Shown here piece by piece: positions 20,066 through 28,220 of a stretch of DNA of 64,000 nucleotides. The position numbers and the translations under genes were made by a program. This DNA comes from Flavobacterium haoranii (GTDB lineage Bacteria; Bacteroidota; Bacteroidia; Flavobacteriales; Flavobacteriaceae). The notes below the pieces were generated by a model. The model ran no database searches and had not been told where the DNA came from. It saw only the letters and a program-made list of their open reading frames with translations. Every line of letters starts with the position of its first letter. Positions within the stretch are counted from its first letter, which is position 1. The stretch is from the NCBI RefSeq assembly GCF_009363055.1, contig NZ_CP045292.1, positions 1-64,000 on the forward strand, written 5' to 3'.

Positions 20066-20814
20066 CTACACCACCTCCATCAAATACAACACGTTATGCG
20101 AGTTATTTTTCAACGGATACTGCACCCCATTCAATTCCTGAAAAAATTCAATCAAGAAATAAAAAAGGTACTTCCCGTTCCCCCTGGCATACCACTTGGA
20201 GTAAGCGTTAAATCCAACGAGCCATCTACCAAAGCAAAATTCTCCTTCGGACTATAAGTAGTGCCATAATTCTCCAATTCAAAATCCACTGAAGCAACCG
20301 AAACGCTAAAACTAGCATGAGTAGCCCCTTGCGGTAAACTCAAATTCGTAGCAGGATTAAAATTAGCAATAGTAACAGCTCCAGTAACAGTATCTAACAC
20401 ATACTGCGATCTGAAAACCGAATTAAAAGGCGAATTCAGATTAAAATCAAACCCACGAAGGGCTTGTTTGCCTTCATCACTTGCGATACCAATCCATACT
20501 TTTCGGTCACCGCGTGGAGAAGTAAAATCCAAATTTTTTATACGACTCATCGCTTGCGACATCCTACTACTAACGCGATAATCTTTCGCTAAAGACAATA
20601 AATTAGCCACTGATTTACGCATCAATTGCCCCATTTTGGCATTATGCCCAAATTCAGAACCATTCTCTCGGGTACGTTGAAAAGCAGGGTCGTTCTTAAT
20701 GCGACTCTTATCAACCCCACCTTTTTTTCGAATCAACATCCCATCTTTCGACTTATAAAAAGACATCCCTTGTAAGGTTCCCTTAATCTCAAAAATTCCA
20801 TCAAACTTTGCCAT
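20066..20814 (-). pseudogene. Conserved-looking protein of unknown function, frameshifted near its end
   Basis: The protein starts MAKFDGIFEIKGTLQGMSFY, with a lysine- and arginine-rich middle (RKKGGVDKSRIKNDPAFQR) and a C-terminal part of beta-strand-like segments (HASFSVSVASVDFELENYG). The frame stops near 20152, but adding one base to the six-base run at 20161-20166 extends it by about 30 residues (FLIEFFQELNGVQYPLKNN...) to a stop at 20066, followed by a good terminator. I recognise no domain and assign no function. It is preceded by a 37-residue ORF with overlapping stop and start. It lies alone in the repeat zone, on the opposite strand to most neighbours. Confidence 0.65.
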
Positions 20815-20927
20815 TAGTTGCTCTTGTTTAAAATTAATACTGCGAAGTCTTTACTTCTTTTGGATCCTCTAACTGCGGAACGCGATTTCTGAAACCCCGT
20901 TTCCTGTTTGTAAAATACATTTTTCAT
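20814..20927 (-). CDS. 37-residue ORF translationally coupled to the downstream unknown gene
   Basis: On the minus strand ATG at 20927-20925 opens a 37-residue basic peptide (start MKNVFYKQETGFQKSRSAVR) whose TAA shares its last base with the ATG of the next gene (TAATG). Such overlap usually means coupled translation, which makes a real small gene or leader peptide plausible. Composition is rich in Lys, Arg and Ser. No family is recognised. It could also be chance, because it is short. Confidence 0.4.
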   Translation of the reverse strand: MKNVFYKQETGFQKSRSAVRGSKRSKDFAVLILNKSN

Positions 20928-21187
20928 TGTGTAAATTTTTAGATAAAAACCAAAACCGTTGCGCACCCAGTCTTGCCTTATAACACCCCAAAACTATAGC
21001 ATAAAACAACACCTCAAAAAATTAGGTAATTATGGTGTAAAATACTACACTACAATACTTTAAAATAAAAAATAATGCTGAAAATCAAGAAAAAAAGAGC
21101 AGAGTGTAAATAGTACAGTAGAGTATAGAAATTACAGTAAAGTATAGAAAACTGCTATTGAAATTATAACAAACCAGAAGTAATTAG
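20928..21187. other. AT-rich gap with short direct repeats
   Basis: No gene is visible. The stretch should contain the promoter of the minus-strand unknown gene. Near 21100-21165 a short motif, ACAGTAGAGTATAGAAA / ACAGTAAAGTATAGAAA, is repeated in tandem. Confidence 0.35.
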
Positions 21188-22345
21188 TAGTATTGTCCCC
21201 TTGAGAGCCTGTTCCGAAACTTCGGAAGGACTCTAGGGGTGTAAAAATATTCCACTGAAAACAGAATAAACAAAAAGTCTTTAGCAGAATTGTCCCCTCT
21301 CAAACGAGCTTTAGGGGTGTAAAGAAGTCCAACTGGAAAACTTAAAAATATAAAATTCAATCGTAGGATTGTCCCTCGAGAGCCTGTTCCGTCAAACGGA
21401 AGTTCCGAACCTTCGGAATTTAGGGGTGTAGCATAATTCAATTGAAATACATAAAAATAAACACATAAATTACTGTCCTAAGTGCCTTCATTTTCCACCT
21501 AGTGGTTAAACACAAAATTCAACTGAAAACCATACAAATCAAATCACCTTAGAAGAATTGTCCCCTTGAGGGGACTCTAGGGGTGTAAAGAAGTCCAACT
21601 GGAAAACTTAAAAATATAAAATTCAATCGTAGTATTGTCCCCTTGAGGGGACTGCAGGGGTGTACAATGTTAATTTAAAATAATAAAAATAAACACATAA
21701 ATTAGCGCCCTTAGTGTCTTCCTTGCGCACCTTGCGGTTAAACACTAAATTCAACTAAAAACCCATACAAATCAAATTGCCTTAGAAGAATTGTCCCCTT
21801 GAGTGTTCCGACACTTCGGAATTCAGGGGTGTAGCATAATCCAACTGAAATACATAAAAATAAACACATAAATTAGCGCCCTTAGTGTCTTCCTTGCGCA
21901 CCTAGTGGTTAAACACAAAATTCAACTGAAAACCATACAAATCAAATCACCTTAGAAGGAATGTCCCCTCGAGGGGACTACAGGGGTGTAAAGAAGTCCA
22001 ACTGGAAAACTTAAAAATATAAAATTCCATAGCAGGATTGTCCCCTTGAAGGTTCCGACCCTTCGGAATTTAGGGGTGTAAAATTCTTCAACTGAAAACA
22101 CTAAAAACAACAATTCTATAACAGGATTGTCCCCTTGAGGCCTGTTCCGCCACGGCGAAGGACTTCAGGGGTGTATCTATGCTCAACTAAAAGTAGCACA
22201 AGTCAGTAGACTTTTAGCAATGAATTAATAAGCTAAATTCCAACGACCACCGAAAATCGACCATCGAATAACCATATTTAATCCAAACATATTAATATTT
22301 CATAGAAGGATTGTCCCCTTGAGGGGACTTCAGGGGTGTTTTGGA
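21188..22345. repeat. GTCCCC-hairpin repeat array, block 2 (about 10 copies)
   Basis: Copies start near 21191, 21287, 21366, 21555, 21632, 21788, 21959, 22035, 22123 and 22308, all in the same direction. Linkers are themselves repeated; one of about 75 bases with TTAGCGCCCTTAGTGTCTTCC occurs at 21700 and 21870, and again at 30360. Central stems differ between copies (TTCCGACCCTTCGGAA, TTCCGCCACGGCGAA, TTCCGTCAAACGGAA or none). The last copy is the left end of the first DUF559 unit. No gene is supported within the block. Confidence 0.85.
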
Positions 22346-22371
22346 GTTCCTTCAAAAAAATAATATGTTTG
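22341..22371 (+). promoter_or_regulatory. Promoter of DUF559 copy 1, abutting the hairpin
   Basis: TTG at 22341-22343 and TATGTTTG at 22364-22371 are separated by 20 bases, fitting the flavobacterial TTG / TAnnTTTG consensus. The TTG begins at the last bases of the left hairpin (GGGGTGTTTTGG). The same boxes occur at 23228-23235 and 24093-24100 for copies 2 and 3. Confidence 0.55.
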
Positions 22372-22390
22372 TGTAACTACTTTTTGAAAA

Positions 22391-22771
22391 ATGAAAAACA
22401 AAATCATTCCCTATAATCCAAAATTAAAAGAATACGTTAAAGAACTTCGAAAAAACAGCACACTTAGCGAAGTACTACTTTGGCAACAAATAAAAAATAA
22501 AGCGCTAGGCGTTCAATTCCATAGACAAGTACCAATGTTAGAGTACATCGTAGATTTTTATTGTCATGAATTAATGTTAGCTATTGAAATAGATGGCGAC
22601 AGTCATTTATACAAATATGAATATGATAACAAGCGGCAAGGTGAATTAGAAAAAGAAGGCGTTGTTTTTTTACGATTTACAGATTTAGAAATTAAACGCA
22701 ATATGTTTTCGGTTGGTATAACATTAGAGCAAGTTGTGCAAGAGTTAATTAATAAAACAAACAATCGTTAA
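22391..22771 (+). CDS. DUF559 endonuclease-like protein, copy 1
   Basis: This 126-residue protein belongs to the DUF559 group of the PD-(D/E)XK nuclease superfamily, related to the very short patch repair nuclease Vsr. Visible features are RKNSTLSEVLLWQQIKNK, FHRQVPMLEYIVDFYCHEL and LAIEIDGDSH, supplying the acidic D...ExD metal site, and a final FLRFTDLEIKRNM segment. It lies alone, with its own promoter, exactly between a forward GTCCCC hairpin (22308-22341) and an inverted copy (22770-22816). The TAA stop is the first three bases of the inverted hairpin. Its function is unknown; nicking or cutting of the hairpin ends is a hypothesis. Its sequence is identical to copy 3. Confidence 0.88.
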   Translation: MKNKIIPYNPKLKEYVKELRKNSTLSEVLLWQQIKNKALGVQFHRQVPMLEYIVDFYCHELMLAIEIDGDSHLYKYEYDNKRQGELEKEGVVFLRFTDLEIKRNMFSVGITLEQVVQELINKTNNR

Positions 22772-22816
22772 CACCCTTAAATTACGAAGGGTCGGAACCC
22801 TCAAGGGGACAATTCC
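22770..22816 (-). repeat. Inverted GTCCCC hairpin closing DUF559 unit 1
   Basis: On the minus strand this reads GGAATTGTCCCCTTGAGG, then GTTCCGACCCTTCGTAAT and AAGGGTGTT, an extended form of the array hairpin. It mirrors the forward hairpin at the left of the gene, so the nuclease gene is bounded by terminal inverted repeats. Equivalent inverted hairpins close units 2 (23634-23681) and 3 (24498-24533). A further inverted copy without a gene lies at 24919-24956. Confidence 0.8.
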
Positions 22817-23254
22817 TAGCATCACTATTTATTTATTAGTACTTTAATCATAATTCGAAATTATCGTCTTTAAAAATATTAAAGGCAAAATTTATAAAAG
22901 AATTAACCTTAGAAACCTGTTTATACCCTTCGGAATTTAGGGGTGTAAAATTCTTCAACTGAAAACACTAAAAACAACAATTCTATAACAGGATTGTCCC
23001 CTTGAGTGTTCCGCCACGGCGAAGGACTTCAGGGGTGTATCTATGCTCAACTAAAAGTAGCACAAGTCAGTAGACTTTTAGCAATGAATTAATAAGCTAA
23101 ATTCCAACGACCACCGAAAATCGACCATCGAATAACCATATTTAATCCAAACATATTAATATTTCATAGAAGGATTGTCCCCTTGAGGGGACTTCAGGGG
23201 TGTTTTGGAGTTCCTTCAAAAAAATAATATGTTTGTGTAACTACTTTTTGAAAA

Positions 23255-23635
23255 ATGAAAAACAAAATCATTCCCTATAATCCAAAATTAAAAGAATACG
23301 CTAAAGAACTTCGAAAAAACAGCACACTTAGCGAAGTACTACTTTGGCAACAAATAAAAAATAAAACGCTAGGCGTTCAATTCCATAGACAAGTACCAAT
23401 GTTAGAGTACATCGTAGATTTTTATTGTCATGAATTAATGTTAGCTATTGAAATAGATGGCGACAGTCATTTATACAAATATGAATATGATAACAAGCGG
23501 CAAGGTGAATTAGAAAAAGAAGGCGTTGTTTTTTTACGATTTACAGATTTAGAAATTAAACGCAATATGTTTTCGGTTGGTATAACATTAGAGCAAGTTG
23601 TGCAAGAGTTAATTAATAAAACAAACAATCGTTAA
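23255..23635 (+). CDS. DUF559 endonuclease-like protein, copy 2
   Basis: This 126-residue copy differs from copies 1 and 3 at only two residues: Ala for Val in KEYAKEL (residue 16) and Thr for Ala in KNKTLGV (residue 38). The acidic metal-binding motifs (VDFYCHEL and AIEIDGDSH) are unchanged, so activity should be kept. Flanking hairpins, promoter box and the stop codon lying in the inverted hairpin are the same as in copy 1. Conservation of an open frame in all three copies suggests selection or very recent duplication; the sequence alone cannot separate these. Confidence 0.88.
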   Translation: MKNKIIPYNPKLKEYAKELRKNSTLSEVLLWQQIKNKTLGVQFHRQVPMLEYIVDFYCHELMLAIEIDGDSHLYKYEYDNKRQGELEKEGVVFLRFTDLEIKRNMFSVGITLEQVVQELINKTNNR

Positions 23636-24119
23636 CACCCCTAAATTACGAAGGGTCGGAACCCTCAAGGGGACAATTCCTAGCATCACTATTTATTTAT
23701 TAGTACTTTAATCATAATTCGAAATTATCGTCTTTAAAAATATTAAAAGGCAAAATTTATAAAAGAATTAACCTTAGAAACCTGTTTATACCCTTCGGAA
23801 TTTAGGGGTGTAAAAATATTCAAATGAAATCCCTAAAAACCAAAGTAACTTAGAAGGATTGTCCCCTTGAGTGTTCCGCCACGGCGAAGGACTTCAGGGG
23901 TGTATCTATGCTCAACTAAAAGTAGCACAAGTCAGTAGACTTTTAGCAATGAATTAATAAGCTAAATTCCAACGACCACCGAAAATCGACCATCGAATAA
24001 CCATATTTAATCCAAACATATTAATATTTCATAGAAGGATTGTCCCCTTGAGGGGACTTCAGGGGTGTTTTGGAGTTCCTTCAAAAAAATAATATGTTTG
24101 TGTAACTACTTTTTGAAAA

Positions 24120-24500
24120 ATGAAAAACAAAATCATTCCCTATAATCCAAAATTAAAAGAATACGTTAAAGAACTTCGAAAAAACAGCACACTTAGCGAA
24201 GTACTACTTTGGCAACAAATAAAAAATAAAGCGCTAGGCGTTCAATTCCATAGACAAGTACCAATGTTAGAGTACATCGTAGATTTTTATTGTCATGAAT
24301 TAATGTTAGCTATTGAAATAGATGGCGACAGTCATTTATACAAATATGAATATGATAACAAGCGGCAAGGTGAATTAGAAAAAGAAGGCGTTGTTTTTTT
24401 ACGATTTACAGATTTAGAAATTAAACGCAATATGTTTTCGGTTGGTATAACATTAGAGCAAGTTGTGCAAGAGTTAATTAATAAAACAAACAATCGCTAA
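24120..24500 (+). CDS. DUF559 endonuclease-like protein, copy 3
   Basis: This 126-residue copy is identical in protein sequence to copy 1. It is followed by the simplest inverted hairpin (AACACCCCTATAGTCCCC then TCAAGGGGACAATTCC), whose mirror image matches the left hairpin at 24037-24070 almost base for base. This copy therefore shows most clearly the arrangement of a gene between perfect terminal inverted repeats, about 495 bp in total. No target-site duplication could be confirmed by eye because flanks are themselves repeats. Confidence 0.88.
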   Translation: MKNKIIPYNPKLKEYVKELRKNSTLSEVLLWQQIKNKALGVQFHRQVPMLEYIVDFYCHELMLAIEIDGDSHLYKYEYDNKRQGELEKEGVVFLRFTDLEIKRNMFSVGITLEQVVQELINKTNNR

Positions 24501-24533
24501 CACCCCTATAGTCCCCTCAAGGGGACAATTCCT

Positions 24534-25205
24534 AGTACAACCATTTGCTAGTTAGTAGTTTAAAGATGATTCGGAATTATAATCTTTAAAATTATTAAAA
24601 GTCAATAGTCTCTATAAAGATTGTCCCCTCGAGGGACTACAGGGGTGTAAAGAAGTCCAACTGGAAAACTTAAAAATATAAAATTCCATAGCAGGATTGT
24701 CCCCTTGAAGGTTCCGACCCTTCGGAATTTAGGGGTGTAAAAATATTCAATTGAAATCCCTAAAAATCAAAGTACCTTAGAAGGATTGTCCCCTCGAGGC
24801 CTGTTCCGCCACGGCGAAGGACTACAGGGGTGTAAAGAAGTCCAACGGAAAACTTATAAAATAACATATCTAAAGAATAAGTATCTTTTTTCTCTTGTTA
24901 CGTTTTTTATAGAGTATCCCCACACCCCTAAAGTCCCCTCAAGGGGACAATTCCCAGTACCACCATTTATTAGTTAGTAGTTTAAAGCTAATTCGAAATC
25001 ATTGTCTTTAAAAATTATTAAAAGTCAAAAGTTTATAAAAAAATTATCCATTGAGAGCCTGTTTCTAACCTTCGGAAGTCCCGATAGTTATCACGATTAG
25101 GGGTGTAAAAATATTCAATTGAAATCCCTAAAAATCAAAGTACCTTAGAAGGATTGTCCCCTTGAGGGGACTATAGGGGTGTAAAATTCTTCAATTGAAA
25201 ACAGT
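24534..25205. repeat. GTCCCC-hairpin repeat array, block 3 (about 6 copies, one inverted)
   Basis: Forward copies start near 24618, 24693, 24783, 25040 (degenerate) and 25149. An inverted copy lies at 24919-24956 (CACACCCCTAAAGTCCCC, then TCAAGGGGACAATTCC). The tract after the inverted copy (CCATTTATTAGTTAGTAGTTTAAAG) resembles that after the DUF559 units, so a nuclease gene may have been deleted here. No intact gene is present. Confidence 0.75.
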
Positions 25206-25514
25206 TAAACAAAAAACACCCCACACAGTTTGTCATGCTGCTAAGCATCTCTCCTACAAACGCTAATTACATTATAAATGGTATTGACAAGCGAAAACTC
25301 ATCCACAACAGCTTTCAAGATTCTTATGGGATACCTACGGGATAAGTACGGGATACTTAGGAGATACTTACGGTACAAAGCATGGATGTATAATAAAATT
25401 ACAAGAAAATAGAAATATAATTTTTTCAACAAAACTGTTGAAAACTATATGTAAAAGTATCTTTGTTTAAATAACAATTTCAAATAATTTTGCTGAAATA
25501 ATAATTGTAAGACT
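25206..25514. other. Gap with REP-like repeat and ACGGGATA repeats
   Basis: A GTCATGCTGCTAAGCATCTC repeat lies at 25231-25250. Around 25325-25376 a short motif (TACGGGATA with variants GGGATACC and GAGATACT) is repeated about five times at 10-12 bp spacing. The last 100 bases are AT-rich and probably contain the promoter of the following gene. No coding region is seen. Confidence 0.45.
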
Positions 25515-26573
25515 ATGAAAAACAGTGAAAAACAAAACAAGTCGAATAATAAAGATGCAATGCAATTTGAGCTGATTTCAGCGAGAATCCAAGAACTAAC
25601 TAAAAATTTAGCATTGGGTGTGCAAGGGATAATTAATGCAGAAACAAAAAAAATTAAAATAAAAACAGGAACTAAAGTTGTAGGTCAGTTCACAGCCGAA
25701 ATCCAAGAAATTCAAAACACCTTTAAAAGCTATTTAAATAATACATCTTCTGATTTAGAGACGTATTTAAGTTCTTTAAATAAACGAGCACAAGATGTAA
25801 ACGAAATGCTTTTTAAAATTAAAACCTATCCAATCAAAAGCATTACCAATCAACTAAAAATAGAAGCAGAAGAGCAAGGAATAGAAAACACAAAAATTAA
25901 AACATTTATTAAGGAAATAACCAATTCAGTAGTCAACCTTGTAGCAGAATATACTATTGATTTTGAAGAATTTATAATAGACCAATTTTATGAAAGGGAA
26001 ATAGTAAGAATGAGAACAGATTTGCTTTTAGATAACCATCCTCTAAGACTTATAAATCAGCATAAATACGAAGGATATCTAATGTTGTTGTATAAAGGTA
26101 TTAAAGCATTTTTTCAAGATTTTAAATTATTTATTAATACAGATTCACCGTATTTCCAATTAATAGAAACCTTCTTCAAAAAACTAATTCTAAAAATAGA
26201 AAAATTGGTATGCGAATCGAGTTCCAAAACCAACTCAGTTGAAAATCAACATTTAAAAAAAGATAAAGCCAACTTCCCAACGCACATATTTAAAGATTAT
26301 GATGCTTATGAGTTGTTTCAAAAACTAGCATCAAAGGCCACAAACCAAGATGAAATAGGCTTTTATTTTCGCCAAATGAGTGAAAAAGAAACCCCCAAAT
26401 TAATTTTGGCTAAAGAAACAGCATTCAGAACTTGGTTCAATGAAGAATCAGGAAATAAAATCGAACTTAAGAATCCAATTAAAACATGGGATAGAATTAA
26501 AGGACAACCTCAAAAATATCTTTTTTACGATTTAATCAAAGAAAAGAATAGCGTAAAAACTACAATGGTGTAG
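25515..26573 (+). CDS. Unknown 352-residue cytoplasmic protein
   Basis: The protein is hydrophilic and largely helical by composition, with no signal peptide or membrane helix. A lysine-rich N-terminus (SEKQNKSNNK) is followed by a long helical middle. From about residue 265 a distinct C-terminal segment (HIFKDYDAYELFQKLASKAT, then IGFYFRQMSEKE and FRTWFNEE) resembles a C-terminal module seen in proteins near Bacteroidota mobile elements, but I can give it no family name. It is followed after about 75 bp by a small gene, forming a two-gene cassette surrounded by repeats. No function is assigned. Confidence 0.65.
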   Translation: MKNSEKQNKSNNKDAMQFELISARIQELTKNLALGVQGIINAETKKIKIKTGTKVVGQFTAEIQEIQNTFKSYLNNTSSDLETYLSSLNKRAQDVNEMLFKIKTYPIKSITNQLKIEAEEQGIENTKIKTFIKEITNSVVNLVAEYTIDFEEFIIDQFYEREIVRMRTDLLLDNHPLRLINQHKYEGYLMLLYKGIKAFFQDFKLFINTDSPYFQLIETFFKKLILKIEKLVCESSSKTNSVENQHLKKDKANFPTHIFKDYDAYELFQKLASKATNQDEIGFYFRQMSEKETPKLILAKETAFRTWFNEESGNKIELKNPIKTWDRIKGQPQKYLFYDLIKEKNSVKTTMV

Positions 26574-26647
26574 CGCATTCGCTATAAAAAGGTATCGTAA
26601 ATTCATATAAGCCATAAATAATTTTGCTTCAAATAAAAGTAAAGAAA

Positions 26648-26965
26648 ATGAGACAAGTAATAACAGCCAAAGACATCCAAATTTATTTTGGAAAGAAAGA
26701 AAGCATGAGCTTTAAAATGATGAGTCAAATAAAAAAAGATTTGGGGAAACAAAAACATCAGCCCATAACTATTCAAGATTTTTGTGAATATTATAAGGTA
26801 GATAAAGAAGGTATTGTTGAAATTATAAAAAACAATGAAAACGAAAAACAAAACGTTGCATCAAAAAATAATATTGAAAAAAAGGATACAATCACTGAAA
26901 AGGATGAAGTAAAACCCAAATACAATCAAATTAAACCATATACTTTTTCAAAACCAACATATTAA
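26648..26965 (+). CDS. Small protein with possible helix-turn-helix, partner of the preceding gene
   Basis: I place the start at ATG 26648 (MRQVITAKDIQIYFGKKESM); an upstream ATG at 26624 adds an unlikely eight residues. The 105-residue product has a helical N-terminal half ending FCEYYKVDKEGIVEIIKN, which looks like a compact helix-turn-helix of the kind found in small Bacteroidota excisionase-like proteins. The second half is a lysine- and glutamate-rich tail. DNA binding is inference. It is 75 bp downstream of the 352-residue gene on the same strand. Confidence 0.5.
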   Translation: MRQVITAKDIQIYFGKKESMSFKMMSQIKKDLGKQKHQPITIQDFCEYYKVDKEGIVEIIKNNENEKQNVASKNNIEKKDTITEKDEVKPKYNQIKPYTFSKPTY

Positions 26966-28220
26966 AAAAAATAAAAATATCTTTTAAGTTAAATGGTGAA
27001 AGTTGTTTGTCAAGTAGAGCAATTACCTGTTCAGTATTTTTGGAATCAAGCCTTTTTACGTCAGCTGTCATGCCGCCAAGCATCTCTTGAACATGTGGTA
27101 TTTGATTAGAACGCTGATGAAACGGATAAAACCAATAATAACGTTTTCTACTTTTTTATTAAAAGTGTTACAACTTCAACTAAAAACTGCAACTGACAAC
27201 TGCGACTGAAAACCGCGACTGAAAACTTTTTTACCCTCCCCACCCAGTTTGTCATGCTGCCAAGCATCTCATTTGATTTTAGTTCTTGCTCTTGAACTTG
27301 TTCTTGTTTCGGAACACAGATTCAATAAATTTTAGAAATCTTTAAAATCTTTTGACTCGATTGTCATCCTGAGCGAAGTCGAAGGCTGATGAAATGTTAT
27401 TTTGATGTTACACTTTTTTTGGAACACTGATGAAACGAATAAAACCAATAATCACGATTTCAACTTTATTATTAAAAGTGATACAACTTCAACAGACAAC
27501 TGCGACTGAAAACTTAAACAAACAACTGCGACTGATCACTGCGACTGAAAACTTTTTTACCCTCCCCACCCAATTTGTCATGCTGCCAAGCATCTCTTGA
27601 ATAAGTAATATTTCAATTGAACACATATAACACAGATGATCACGGGTTTTACTTTACATAGGAAATGGATTTCAATCACAACTGATCACTGCGACTGACC
27701 ACTGCGACTGATCACTGCGACTGCCAACTTTTTTACCTTCCCCACCCAGTTTGTCATGCTGCCAAGCATCTCATTTGATTTTAGTTCTTGCTCTTGAACT
27801 TGTTCTTGTTTCGGAACACAGATTTAATAAATTTAGAAATCTTTAAAATCTTTTGACTCGTTTGTCATCCTGATCGAAGTCGAAGGCTGATGGAATGTTA
27901 TTTAGATGTCACACTTTTTTTTTGAACACTGATGAAACTGATAAAGCCAATAATAACGGTTTCTACTTTTTTATTAAAAGTGTTACAACTTCAACGGACA
28001 ACTGCGACTGATCACTACGACTGACAACTTTTTTAACCTCCCCACCCAGTTTGTCATGCTACTTAGCATCTCTTGAACAAGTAATATTTCAATTGAACAC
28101 ATATAACACAGATGATCACGGGTTTTACTTTACATAGGAAATGGATTTCAATCACAACTGAACACTGCGACTGACCACTGTGACTGAACACCGCGACTGA
28201 AAACTTTTTTAACCCTCCCC
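26966..28220. repeat. A-B-A-B duplicated repeat block with GCGACTGA motifs
   Basis: No gene is present. A segment of about 300-330 bp (27241-27566) beginning CACCCAGTTTGTCATGCTGC recurs at 27743-28042. A second of about 170 bp (27567-27742) recurs at 28043-28220, giving an A-B-A-B order with a period near 500 bp. The joints carry runs of a short motif (AACTGCGACTGA, GATCACTGCGACTGA, ACCACTGCGACTGA). GTCATGCTGCCAAGCATCTC repeats lie at 27066, 27250, 27576, 27752 and 28052. Two GTCATCCTGAGCGAAGTCGAAGG-like palindromes (27362, 27864) fall within the A copies. Confidence 0.8.

Larger units (their letters stand above)
22141..24533. repeat. 865-bp tandem triplication carrying DUF559 genes
   Basis: Three direct copies start near 22141, 23008 and 23874 at the CCTGTTCCGCCACGGCGAAGG or GTGTTCCGCCACGGCGAAGG hairpin. 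Each contains a linker, a forward GTCCCC hairpin, a DUF559 gene and an inverted hairpin; the third stops after the inverted hairpin. Copies are almost identical through the genes (gene starts are 864 and 865 bp apart). The tract between copies carries a partial hairpin (CCTTCGGAATTTAGGGGTGT). The amplification is recent. Confidence 0.85.

Noticed and set aside
20815..20927. Second antitoxin-like or toxin gene pair in the repeat zone
   Set aside because: The 37-residue ORF and its partner show no toxin or antitoxin family motifs; only the coupling is supported.
18335..21441. Short minus-strand ORFs within the hairpin arrays (for example 18335-18523, 18925-19113 and 21184-21441)
   Set aside because: They are translations of the repeats: the same peptide words recur (NREDNS-like, SVGLIYTP) because the DNA is repeated. 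There is no start region or family.
22391..24500. Classical transposon with a target-site duplication around each DUF559 unit
   Set aside because: I looked for short direct repeats outside the hairpins, but the flanks are themselves repeats, so none can be claimed. The DUF559 unit is reported only as a candidate.
24786..24977. 63-residue ORF in block 3
   Set aside because: It reads through a forward hairpin, a linker and an inverted hairpin, with no protein-like features.
17778..25205. CRISPR array
   Set aside because: Repeats vary in their centre, the spacing is uneven, the linkers are themselves repeated, and no cas gene is near.
17778..25205. Integron cassette array with attC sites
   Set aside because: The hairpins lack the R and L box sequences (GTTRRRY ends), most are not separated by genes, and no integron integrase is present.
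26603..26851. Minus-strand ORF opposite the small helix-turn-helix gene
   Set aside because: Phe- and Tyr-rich translation of an AT-rich antisense strand; no start context.
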